A DNA stretch of 64,000 nucleotides, from positions 1-64,000 of the forward strand of contig NZ_BOMQ01000089.1 of the NCBI RefSeq assembly GCF_016862275.1. The letters run 5' to 3'. A program made the position numbers and the translations under genes. Positions 39,082-48,200 of the stretch are shown piece by piece. The notes beneath the pieces are model-generated. The model was not told the origin of the DNA. It saw nothing but the letters and a program-made list of their open reading frames with translations, and ran no database searches. This DNA comes from Actinoplanes nipponensis (lineage in GTDB: Bacteria > Actinomycetota > Actinomycetes > Mycobacteriales > Micromonosporaceae). How positions within the stretch are numbered: position 1 is the first letter of the stretch; each line of letters begins with the position of its first letter.

Positions 39082-39206
39082 GGGTTTTCGGGTTGCGGCT
39101 TCTTTGTGGGTTCGGGGTGGCGTTCAGCGTTCCGCTTCTGCTTTCTGGCTCCCGCGACCACACCAGCCGGTTGACGCAATGCCGCTCCGCTTGACCGACC
39201 ACCCAG

Positions 39207-39273
39207 CAATCTTGGTGAGCTACGGCCCCGATAGCGCTCCGGGTGCCACAAGATCCGGGGCGAGCGCCCGAAA
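39207..39273 (+). repeat. Dispersed 67-bp element, copy A
   Basis: Begins CAATCTTGG and contains CTACGGCC, CCACAAGATCCGG and a terminal GCGCCCGAAA. It is about 76% identical by hand alignment, with no gaps, to copy B at 39446. ATCTTG near the start and CAAGAT inside make it a potential hairpin. Confidence 0.75.
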
Positions 39274-39445
39274 TGCCGGGAAGGATAAGCGTCACGCGGA
39301 GGCGAAGACAAGCGGAAGCAGACGCGAAGGGCCAGAGGAAGCCGACGCCCACAAGCTACCGAACCGAGTGCAGCAGGGATCCGACGCGGACGCAAGAAAC
39401 CGTCGGCGGAACCACGTCCGTCCTTCTCCGCCCCCGCCCCCGCAA

Positions 39446-39512
39446 CGATCTTGGAAAACTACGGCCACGTGAACGCCCTGGCCGCCACAAGATCCGGCAC
39501 GAACGCCCGAAA
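39446..39512 (+). repeat. Dispersed 67-bp element, copy B
   Basis: Begins CGATCTTGG and shares CTACGGCC, CCACAAGATCCGG and CGCCCGAAA with copy A in the same order and spacing. GATCTTG and CAAGATC form an inverted pair about 36 bases apart. Confidence 0.75.
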
Positions 39513-39720
39513 GCGACAGTGGTGGACCACAAGACGAGAGGACGTCGACGCGGAGGGTGAGCAGAGCCGAACCCACGCGGGCGCGGCTGCGGAAGAAGGC
39601 GGAAGCTGACAAGGGATGCCGGCGCAGCAGCGCTTGCGGAAGGCCAAGCCAGCCGAGGGAGGCTCACATGGGGGCGGCGGAATGCGAAGGGAAAGCGGTA
39701 GCAGTCGCCGGGAGAACAGT

Positions 39721-39909
39721 AAGCGAAAGCCGACCCCGGCGGACAGAACGCGGAAACGACCCCGGCCGGGTAGAAAGGCAAAACCGACCCCCGGCGGGTA
39801 GGAAGCAAAGCTAACCCTGGCGGCAGGAAGACAAACCGACCCCGGCGGGCAGAAAGACAAACCGACCCCGGCGGGCAGAAAGACGAGCCGACCCCGCGCG
39901 GGCAGGAAG
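39721..39909 (+). repeat. 26-bp tandem repeat array
   Basis: About seven copies of a unit with core CCGACCCCGGCGGGCAG. The copies at 39830-39855 and 39856-39881 are identical; outer copies are diverged. The unit length is not a multiple of three, so it is not a protein repeat. There are no spacers of unique sequence, so it is not a CRISPR array. Confidence 0.85.
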
Positions 39910-40030
39910 CGGAAACCGATCCGAAAGCGAGCGGCGAAGGGCGACCGGCGCGGGTGCAAACGGAGGCGGAGACCGGAAACCGCCGCACACGCGGAAGACA
40001 AGCGGCCCAGCACCCCCCACCCCACAGGCT

Positions 40031-40394
40031 CCGCACAACCGCCGCTCACCGGACCCGGACGCCCCGACCGCCGGTTCCGGCCGGCCGGCCCGGATCCTGG
40101 TGGTGGACGACGAACCGGCTCTCGCCGAGTTGCTGACGATGGCGCTGGGCTACGAGGGCTGGGACGTCCGCAGCGCCGGGACCGGCGCCGAGGCTGTCCG
40201 GGTCGCGGCCGAGTTCGGGCCCGATGCCGTCCTGCTGGACGGCATGTTGCCGGACCGGGTGTGGGGCGGCTCGTTCGGCGGCGCTGGTCGGGCTCTCGCT
40301 GACGTGCCTGCGGCGCAAGGTCGACGGTGACCGTGCGCCGCTGCTGCACGTCGTCGGGGACGCGGGTTACCTGATCGCCGCGTCGGTGGGCTGA
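40031..40394 (+). pseudogene. Response regulator remnant (OmpR/PhoB type)
   Basis: The N-terminal receiver part is clear from about 40085: ARILVVDDEPALAELLTMAL, then VRVAAEFGPDAVLLDGMLPD, with the acidic pair and phospho-acceptor Asp. It ends near 40255. In a different frame the extreme C-terminus of an OmpR winged helix follows (CLRRKVDGDRAPLLHVVGDA, then GYLI) up to the TGA at 40394. About 100 residues between them, the rest of the receiver and most of the DNA-binding domain, are absent. No start codon with a ribosome-binding site is evident, and no sensor kinase is nearby. The left edge is approximate. Confidence 0.8.
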
Positions 40395-41758
40395 GCGGCC
40401 GGCGACGGCGCCGCGGCCGCGTCGGCGCGGCGGCGTTCGAACGGGTCGCCGTACGCGCGTACCGCCGCCCGGGCGTACGCCTGCTGGAAGGTCGCCACCC
40501 GCTCGGAGCGGCCCCGGCCCAGGAAGCTGACCGCCCAGTGCAGCACCGCGGTGACCCTGTTCTTGAAGCCGACCAGGTAGAGCAGGTGCACCGCCAGCCA
40601 CATCAGCCAGCCCAGGAACCCCGAGACCCGCAGCTTGCCGACGCTGGCCACCGCCGAGAACCGGGAGATGGTGGCCATGCTGCCCTTGTCGAAGTACTTG
40701 AACGGCTTGGCCGGCTCCTTGCCGGCCAGCCGGCGCTTGATCTGGTCGGCGGCGTACCGGCCGCTCTGGATGGCCACCTGGGCGACGCCGGGCAGCTGGT
40801 TGAGCGAGAACATGTCGCCCACGGCGAAGATCTCCGGGTGCCCGGGCAGGGTGCAGTCCGGGTTGACCTTGATGCGGCCGGCCCGGTCGGTCTCGACGCC
40901 GGCCGCCTCGGCGAGCTTGCGGGACAGCGGCGGGGCGGCCACCCCGGCGGCCCACATCTTGGTCATCGACTCGATGCGCTGGTGCCCGCGCTTGGTCTCC
41001 ACCTCGATGCCGGTCGCGTCCACGTCGACCACCTTGGTCTCCAGCTCCACCTCGACGCCGAGCAGGTGCAGCCGGCGCAGCGCGCGGGTGGAGAGGTGGT
41101 CGCCGAAGGTGTTCAGCACGGCGGGCAGCGCGTCGATCAGGATGATCCGGGCCCGGCGCGGGTCGATGTGCTTGTACTGCCCGGGCAGGGTGCGGTGGGC
41201 CAGCTCGGCGATCTGGCCGGCCATCTCCACGCCGGTCGGGCCGGCGCCGACCACCACGAACGTCATCCAGCGGTCGGCCTCGGCCGGGTCGCTCTGCAGG
41301 TCGGCCAGCTCGAAGGCGCCGAAGATGCGGGCCCGCAGTTCGAGGGCGTCGTCGATGCTCTTCATGCCGGGCGCGTGGTCGGCGAAGCCGTCGTTGCCGA
41401 AGTACGACTGGGACGCGCCCGCCGCCACGATCAGGGTGTCGTACTCGACGGTGTAGTCGATGCCGGGCGCCTCGACCGCGACGGTGCGCGCGGCCACGTC
41501 GACGTCGCGGACCCAGCCGAGCTTGACGTCGACGTTGTCCTGGCGGCGCAGGATCTCCCGGATCGGCGGGGCGATCTCGCCCTCGGAGAGGATGCCGGTG
41601 GCCACCTGGTAGAGCAGCGGCTGGAAGAGGTGGTAGGCGGTACCGTTGATCAACGTGACGTCGACCTCGGCCCGGCGCAGCGACTTCGTGGCGAAGAGCC
41701 CGCCGAAGCCGGCTCCGACGACCACTACCCGGTGCCGGCGATCAGATCGTTCAGGCAT
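40367..41758 (-). CDS. ndh: Type II NADH dehydrogenase-like FAD oxidoreductase
   Basis: 463 aa from the ATG at 41758. Two Rossmann folds are intact: VVVVGAGFGGLFATKSLRR for FAD and FVVVGAGPTGVEMAGQIAEL for NAD(P)H. Also typical are TAYHLFQPLLYQVATGILSE, the GHPEIFAVGDMFSLN flavin motif, and a C-terminal amphipathic membrane anchor (GWLMWLAVHLLYLVGFKNRV). The family passes electrons from NADH to quinone at the inner face of the membrane without pumping protons. Its 3' end overlaps the response-regulator remnant on the other strand by 28 bases. Confidence 0.9.
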   Translation of the reverse strand: MPERSDRRHRVVVVGAGFGGLFATKSLRRAEVDVTLINGTAYHLFQPLLYQVATGILSEGEIAPPIREILRRQDNVDVKLGWVRDVDVAARTVAVEAPGIDYTVEYDTLIVAAGASQSYFGNDGFADHAPGMKSIDDALELRARIFGAFELADLQSDPAEADRWMTFVVVGAGPTGVEMAGQIAELAHRTLPGQYKHIDPRRARIILIDALPAVLNTFGDHLSTRALRRLHLLGVEVELETKVVDVDATGIEVETKRGHQRIESMTKMWAAGVAAPPLSRKLAEAAGVETDRAGRIKVNPDCTLPGHPEIFAVGDMFSLNQLPGVAQVAIQSGRYAADQIKRRLAGKEPAKPFKYFDKGSMATISRFSAVASVGKLRVSGFLGWLMWLAVHLLYLVGFKNRVTAVLHWAVSFLGRGRSERVATFQQAYARAAVRAYGDPFERRRADAAAAPSPAAQPTDAAIR

Positions 41759-41809
41759 CACAGTCTCCGCATGTCGTGGTCGGCGTGTCCGTACGGTATC
41801 AACGACGTG

Positions 41810-43306
41810 ATGGAAACTTCCTTCTTGCTGTTCCCGGGCCGTCACCACGTCCTTACCCGCTTCCAGGCCGACTACCTGCGGCGGTGGCCAGGTGTGACCA
41901 TTGTCTGGGCGGTGACGTCGGCGAACCACGAGAACACGAAGCGTAACCCGGTGCCGTACCACCGCCGCGAGGCCGCCATCGAGCGTTTCAGCGTGCTCGC
42001 CGGCCTGCGCTCGGTCGTGGTGCCGGTGTTCGACACCGCGCCCACCGACCGCTTCGCCGAGGTGACCCTCAAGACCATCACCGTGGCCACCGGCCTGGAG
42101 CTGACCCCGGCGAACACCGTGGTGGCCTGCTCGACCCCGGTCGCCGGGCTCTACGCGGCGCTGGGTTTCCGGATCGCCGGTGTGGAGGCCGAGTCGGAGC
42201 CGGTGCCGGCCCGGCCCTGGGACGTGCTGCTGCGGCTGGCGGCGGGCGACGAGGGCTGGCGTGAGCTGGCCCACCCGGCGACCGCCGACGTCTTCGACCG
42301 CTACCGGCTGGTGGAGAGCGTGCGCACGGTCGTCAACGACCCGGTGGTCGGCGACGAGGGCGGGCTGACGGCGACCCGCAACTACCGGACGTACGTGGAG
42401 GCGTTCGCCGACAGCGCGGCCCGCAAGTGGCAGCAGGTGGAGCAGCACGTGCGCCCGGGCCGGATCGTCGACATCGGCTGCGGGGCCGGCGCGGTGCTGG
42501 AGCTGGCCGACCGGGAACCGGCGCTGCGCGAGAGCGACCTGATCGGCGTCGAGGTCGCCCGGCACCTGTACGAGGAGTGCGTGCACAAGAAGGCGCAGGG
42601 CGTGTTCGCCAACGCCAACGTGTTCTTCTACCGCCGCAACGTGCTCGGCGGCGCCATCTTCCCGCCGCGCTCGATCGACACCACCCTGACGTTCGCGCTG
42701 ACCCACGAGATCTGGTCCTACGGCGACCGCTGGGCCTCGTTGCGCCGGTTCGCGCAGGCCATCTACGACCACACCGCGCCCGGCGGCGTCTGGATCAACA
42801 GCGACGTCTGCGGTCCGGACGGCCGCGACCGCCCGGTCCGCCTGACCCTGGACGACACCGACGGGGACAATCCGCCCGCCCCGCGCACGGACCTGGCCGG
42901 CCTGTCCGCCGCGCAGGTCGCCGCCTACGTGGGCGGCCTGTCGACCCGGGCCCGGCTGGAGCAGTTCGCCGTGGACTTCCGCTTCCCGTTCCGGCACTCC
43001 CCCGCCGGCGCCGCGGTCGAGCTCACCCTGGGCGCGGCCATGGACTTCCTGACCCGCAAGGACTACGCCGACAACTGGCTCTCCGAGGTCCAGGAGCAGT
43101 TCTGCGGCCTGGAGTACGCCGACTGGAAGTCGCTGCTGGCCGACGTCGGTTTCGAGGTGGACCCGGCCTCCGGCACGTCCCGCAACGACTGGATCATCGA
43201 CAACCGGATCGCCCCGACCGCCACGCTGAGCACGGTGGACGGCCAGCCGCTGGACTGGCCGGTCACCCACGTCCTGCTGGTGGCCCGGCGGCCGTTCAAC
43301 ACCTGA
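41810..43306 (+). CDS. Fusion of nucleotidyltransferase-like domain and SAM methyltransferase
   Basis: 498 aa from the ATG at 41810 (a GTG at 41807 and an ATG at 41771 are also in frame). Residues about 1-200 begin FLLFPGRHHVLTRFQADYLR and contain TSANHENTKRNPVPYHRREA, which looks like an NMNAT/cytidylyltransferase-type phosphate-binding motif. Residues about 215-420 are a class I methyltransferase: GRIVDIGCGAGAVLELADRE, then VEVARHLYEECVHKK and FALTHEIWSYGD. The methyltransferase call is firm and the N-terminal call is tentative. The gene is divergent from ndh and its stop abuts the convergent acyl-CoA synthetase. Substrate unknown. Confidence 0.7.
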   Translation: METSFLLFPGRHHVLTRFQADYLRRWPGVTIVWAVTSANHENTKRNPVPYHRREAAIERFSVLAGLRSVVVPVFDTAPTDRFAEVTLKTITVATGLELTPANTVVACSTPVAGLYAALGFRIAGVEAESEPVPARPWDVLLRLAAGDEGWRELAHPATADVFDRYRLVESVRTVVNDPVVGDEGGLTATRNYRTYVEAFADSAARKWQQVEQHVRPGRIVDIGCGAGAVLELADREPALRESDLIGVEVARHLYEECVHKKAQGVFANANVFFYRRNVLGGAIFPPRSIDTTLTFALTHEIWSYGDRWASLRRFAQAIYDHTAPGGVWINSDVCGPDGRDRPVRLTLDDTDGDNPPAPRTDLAGLSAAQVAAYVGGLSTRARLEQFAVDFRFPFRHSPAGAAVELTLGAAMDFLTRKDYADNWLSEVQEQFCGLEYADWKSLLADVGFEVDPASGTSRNDWIIDNRIAPTATLSTVDGQPLDWPVTHVLLVARRPFNT

Positions 43307-45184
43307 TCAGTCGGTGAGGATGGGCCGCAGGGCGTCCAGGACGGCCGGGTCCTCGATGGTGGAGGGCACCGCTTCCGGGACCCCGTCGGCGATGCCGCGC
43401 ATGGTCCGGCGCAGGATCTTGCCCGAGCGGGTCTTCGGCAGCCCCGGCACCACGTCCACCCGGCGCAGCGCCGCCACCGGGCCGATCCGGTCGCGGACCA
43501 TCGCCACCAGTTCGGCGCTGAGCTGTTCCGGCTGCCCGGCGAAGCCGGCCTTGAGCACCACGAAGCCGCGGGGCAGCTGGCCCTTGAGCGGGTCGTGCAC
43601 CCCGATCACGGCGCACTCGGCGACCGCCGGGTGCGCGGCCAGCACCTCCTCCATGGCGCCGGTGGACAGGCGGTGGCCGGCCACGTTGATGACGTCGTCG
43701 GTGCGGCCCATGACGTACAAGTAGCCGTCGGCGTCGAAGCGGCCGCCGTCGCCGGTCAGGTAGTTGCCCGGGAACGCCGACAGGTAGGAGCGCACGTACC
43801 GCTCGTCGTCCTGCCAGAGCGTCGGCAGGCAGCCGGGCGGCAGCGGCAGGCCGATGACGATCGAGCCGTCCTCGCCGGGCGGCACGTCGGCGCCGGACGG
43901 GTCCACCACCCGGACCCGGTAGCCGGGCACCGGCACCGACGGCGAGCCGGGCCTGGTCGGCAGCGTCTCCAGGCCGCGCGGGCTGGCGGCGATCGGCCAG
44001 CCGGTCTCGGTCTGCCACCAGTTGTCGATCACCGGTACGCCCAGCCGCTCCCCGGCCCAGGCGTACGTCTCCGGGTCGAGGCGCTCCCCGGCCAGGAACA
44101 GCAGCCGCAGGCTGGACACGTCGTGCCCGGTCAGCAGCTTGCCCTCGGGGTCCTCCTTCTTGACCGCGCGGATGGCGGTCGGCGCGGTGAACATGACGTT
44201 CACCCGGTGCTGGGCGACGACCCGCCAGAACGCCCCCGCGTCCGGGGTGCCGACCGGCTTGCCCTCGTACAGCACGGTGGTGGCGCCGGTGAGCAGGGGC
44301 GCGTACACGATGTAGGAGTGGCCGACCACCCAGCCGACGTCGGACGCGGCCCAGAAGACGTCGCCCGGGCCGGCCGCGAAGATCGCGCTCATCGACCAGC
44401 GCAGCGCCACCGCGTGCCCGCCGTTGTCGCGGACCACGCCCTTGGGGCGCCCGGTCGTGCCGGAGGTGTAGAGGATGTAGAGCGGGTCGGTGGCCGCCAC
44501 CGGCACGCACTCCGCCGGCTCGGCCGCCGCGACGGCGTCGGCCCAGGCCACGTCGCGGCCCGGGGTGAGGTCGGCGAGCAGCTGCGGGCGCTGCAGGATC
44601 ACGCAGTGCGCCGGCTGGTACGTGGCCAGCTCCAGGGCGCGCGCGAGCAGCGGCTGGTACTCGACGACCCGGGACGCCTCGATGCCGCAGGAACTGGCCA
44701 CGATCACCGTGGGGTGGGCGTCGTCGATGCGGGCGGCGAGCTCGGCCGCGCCGAAGCCGCCGAAGACGACGGAGTGGACCGCGCCGAGGCGGGCGCAGGC
44801 CAGCATGGCGATGACCGCCTCCGGGATCATCGCCATGTAGATGACCACCCGGTCGCCCGGACCGACGCCGAGACGGCGCAGGGCGCCCGCGAACAGCGCC
44901 ACCTCGTCGCGCAGCTCGCGATAGCTGTACGTGCGCACGGTCCCGGTCACCGGGCTGTCGTGGATCAGCGCCGCCTGCTCGCCCCGCCCGGCCGCGACGT
45001 GCCGGTCGAGGGCGTTGTGGCAGGTGTTGAGGCGGGCGTCGGGGAACCACCGGTAGATCGGCGCGGCCCCGTCGTCCAGGATGCGCCCGGGTGGGCTGTC
45101 CCAGTCGATGGCCTCGGCGGCCTCCCGCCAGAAACCCTCGGGGTCGCGGAGACTGCGCTCGTACGCCTGCCGGTAGTCACCCAT
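43307..45184 (-). CDS. prpE: Propionyl-CoA/acetyl-CoA synthetase, AMP-forming
   Basis: 625 aa. The N-terminal ACS-type domain begins YERSLRDPEGFWREAAEAID. The ATP-binding motif is YILYTSGTTGRPKGVV, followed by VIDNWWQTETGWPI, LTGDGGRFDADGYLYVMGRT and the C-terminal acetylatable lysine in LPKTRSGKILRR. The length and the PrpE-like DNGGHAVALRWSM stretch favour propionate over acetate, but acetate use is possible. The stop is directly adjacent to the methyltransferase stop on the other strand, with no space between. Confidence 0.85.
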   Translation of the reverse strand: MGDYRQAYERSLRDPEGFWREAAEAIDWDSPPGRILDDGAAPIYRWFPDARLNTCHNALDRHVAAGRGEQAALIHDSPVTGTVRTYSYRELRDEVALFAGALRRLGVGPGDRVVIYMAMIPEAVIAMLACARLGAVHSVVFGGFGAAELAARIDDAHPTVIVASSCGIEASRVVEYQPLLARALELATYQPAHCVILQRPQLLADLTPGRDVAWADAVAAAEPAECVPVAATDPLYILYTSGTTGRPKGVVRDNGGHAVALRWSMSAIFAAGPGDVFWAASDVGWVVGHSYIVYAPLLTGATTVLYEGKPVGTPDAGAFWRVVAQHRVNVMFTAPTAIRAVKKEDPEGKLLTGHDVSSLRLLFLAGERLDPETYAWAGERLGVPVIDNWWQTETGWPIAASPRGLETLPTRPGSPSVPVPGYRVRVVDPSGADVPPGEDGSIVIGLPLPPGCLPTLWQDDERYVRSYLSAFPGNYLTGDGGRFDADGYLYVMGRTDDVINVAGHRLSTGAMEEVLAAHPAVAECAVIGVHDPLKGQLPRGFVVLKAGFAGQPEQLSAELVAMVRDRIGPVAALRRVDVVPGLPKTRSGKILRRTMRGIADGVPEAVPSTIEDPAVLDALRPILTD

Positions 45185-45227
45185 GCAGCGATGGTGACCA
45201 CCGGCAGGCCCGTACGTCTAGAGCCGA

Positions 45228-48200
45228 TCAGCCCTGCACGAACACCGCCGTGGTCCGGGCCGGGACGGTGAAGGTGCCGGTGGCCCGGTCGAACGATCCC
45301 GCGTCGCGCTGCAACGGGTGCGGGGTCACGTTCGCGCCCTTGAGCGCCGCGACGGTCTGGGTCGCCGCCGCCGGGGTGGCGTTGAAGACGACCGTGACCG
45401 ACCTCCAGCGGCGGTCGAGGCCGCGCCCGTCGAGCCGCATGGTGATCACGCCGGGGGTCTCCGCGGCGCCGGAGAGCGGGAACGACAGCCGCTTCTGCAC
45501 CTCGGCCGCGGTCCGCAGGCCGAACACCGGCGACGATCGGCGGATCGCCAGCAGCTCCCGGTAGCGGGCGTCGGCCAGGTTCACCGCGTCGCAGCCGGGC
45601 ACCAGCTTCTCCTCGGCCAGCAGCGGCTTGGCGTACGGCCACTTGCTCTCGTTGTCCACCGCGGGGGGCAGGCCGCGGCCGAAGCCGTTGCCCTTCGCGC
45701 AGTCCCAGGTGATCTGGTTGAACCAGTCGCCGGAGTTGAACGAGTTGCGGTCCAGCGACTTGGAGCGCAGCCGCTCGCTGCCCGCGGTCACGAAGCCCAC
45801 GCCCTGCCCGAGGGCGGTGGTGGCCAGGGCCACGGACTGCATCTTGGCCCGGTCCACCGCCGAGGTCCCCGCCGGCAGCTTGTACGCCAGCGCGTCGTAC
45901 AGGATCTCGTTGTCGTGCGCGTCGACGTAGGTGATCGCCTCGCCGGGCGCCGCGGTGTAGCCGGCCGGGGCCCCGTTGTAGTCGATCTGGTCGCCGGTGA
46001 CGGCCGTGCCGGCCGACCCGGTGAACCGGTACTTGGCCAGGTTGCCGGTCAGCCCCACCTTGATCAGGTCCTGCTGGTGCAGCAGCCGGGCCTTCTGCTC
46101 GGCGGCGGTGCCGTTGGCCGGGTCGCCGTTCGGGTCGGTGAACAGCCCGGAGCCGAAGCCCTGGATGCGCGGGTTGTCGTCGAACGGGCCGCCGCCGCGC
46201 ACCGCGTCGCGGAGCCGGTCGTTGAAGGTGCCGATTCCCGTGCCGGCCATGTTCCGCTGGGTGGCCTGCACGAAGCGGGCGTCGCCGGCCACCTCGCCGA
46301 AGTCCCAGCCCTCGCCGTACAGGTAGATGCTCTTGCCGTCGACGCCGTCGCGGGCGACCGTCAGCCGGTCGAGCGCGGCCCGCACGGCCAGGATGTTGGC
46401 CTTGGGGTGGTGGCCCATCAGGTCGAAGCGGAAGCCGTCGACCTTGTACGCCTTGGCCCAGGTGACCAGCGAGTCCACGACGAGCTTGCCCATCATGGTG
46501 TGCTCCGGCGCGGTGTTGGCGCAGCAGGTGGAGTTGGCCACCGTGCCGTCCTCCAGCAGCCGCTGGTAGTAGCCGGGCACGATCTGGTCGAGCACCGAGT
46601 GCGGGTCGGTGCCGGCCGCCGAGGTGTGGTTGTAGACGACGTCCATGACCACCCGCAGACCGCTGGTGTTGAGCCCGGCGACCATCTCCCGGAACTCGCG
46701 GGTCCGGGCGTCCGGGTCGACGGCGTAGCCGCCCTCGGGGGTCGTGTAGTGCAGCGGGTCGTAGCCCCAGTTGTAGCCGTCCTCGGCGGCCACGGCGGCG
46801 ACGCACTTCTGCTGCTCGGCGGAGTCCCGGGGCAGCGCGGGCAGGTCGCAGGCGGGCTGCTGCTGGTCGGCGCGCTTCTCCGGGATGGTGGCGAAGTCGA
46901 AGACCGGCAGCAGGTGCAGGTGGGTGGTGCCCGCGGCGGCCAGCGCCTTCAGCTGCTTCATGCCGGCGGTCCGCGGGTCGGTGAAGGCCTCGTACGTGCC
47001 GCGCTCGGCCGCCGGGACCGTGCTGTCCGCGATGGAGAAGTCCCGCACCGACAGCTCGGAGACCTGGAGCTTTCCCGGGGTGTACGCCGGCTTGCGCAGC
47101 CTGTCCCAGCCGGCCGGCTTGTTGTCGGACAGATCCGCGATCCGGGTGTGCGTGGAGTCGGCCGACAGGGCCACCGAGTACGGGTCGGTGACCGAGGCGG
47201 TGACGACCTTGTTCGCCGCGGGCTGCCAGGCGGTGACCCGGTAGCGGTAGAACTTGCCCTTCCAGCTGCGGTCACCGCGGACCGACCACACGCCGGTGCG
47301 CGCGTCCCGGGCCATGGCGACGGTCCGGGCGGCCGCCGCCGGGGTGTCGGACAGCTCCAGCGACACCGTCCGGGCGGTGGGCGCCCACACGGCGAGGGTG
47401 GGCCGGCCGCCGCGGAAGGTCGCGCCGAGCTGGGCCCTGGCCGCCGGCGCGTACACGTCGTCGAGGGCGCCGGCGGTCTGCACCCCGGTCGCCGCGAGCA
47501 GCTTGCCCTCGGCGTCGCGCTCGGTGACCGCCACCTGGCCGCGCAGCACGTCCTTGAGCTTGGACAGGTCGCGCAGCCGGAAGGCCGGGTACTGCCACAG
47601 GTGCGGGTTGGCCTGCCGCTGGGCCTCGGTCAGGCCGTTGCGCCGGGCGTCGAGGCGGATGCTGCCGTGCGCGCCGGCCAGCTCCCCGTCCACGATGCTC
47701 AGGCCGCCCTCGGGCGCGTAGACCAGGTCGTAGACCCGGCCGTCGGTGCCGGCCCCGACCGGCTCCAGCGAGCTGCCCAGGCCGGTCTTCCAGGCGATGG
47801 TCGCCCGGTCGATCCAGACGGCGGCGGACCTGGTCAGGTCGGCGACACCGCCGCCGGCCCGGCGCACCACGGGCAGCAGCCGATCCGGTACGCCGGACAG
47901 CAGCCACGCCTCCCGCCCGGTCGTGGCGAAGTCCAGCCGCTGGTCGTCGGGCAGGTCCTTGGCGTCGCCCTTGTGGATGATGTAGTTGAGCCCGGTGGCC
48001 CCGGCGGCCAGCGGCACCCGGAACGTCACGCCGAACTTGTCGGTCGCGGCGGGCTGCAGCGGCGCGGACCACTCGGTCGGGTTGGCGGCGCCGTCCCACA
48101 CGTGCAGGCCCCAGCCGGCGTAGTCACCGTCGGCGCGGCGGTAGTGCAGCACCGCCGTGTTCGGGTCCTGCTGCGCGGCCGGCCCGGTGGTGACGATCGC

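Larger units (their letters stand above)
39082..40030. other. Repeat-bearing, purine-rich non-coding region
   Basis: About 950 bases with no credible gene. The + strand becomes A+G rich and T-poor. Open frames on both strands translate into low-complexity Arg/Lys/Pro or Phe/Ser/Pro sequence with no recognisable domain. It holds a dispersed 67-bp repeat pair, a 26-bp tandem array, and at its right end the decayed response regulator. Base composition differs from the neighbouring genes. Confidence 0.75.

Noticed and set aside
39721-39909. Possible CRISPR array
   Set aside because: The repeats are directly abutting without unique spacers, and no cas genes occur in the window.
39356-40955. Minus-strand open frames of 226 and 498 codons in the repeat region
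   Set aside because: They translate the 26-bp repeats into Phe/Ser/Pro/Gly-rich sequence in shifting frames and run antisense to or out of frame with ndh. No ribosome-binding site or domain supports them.
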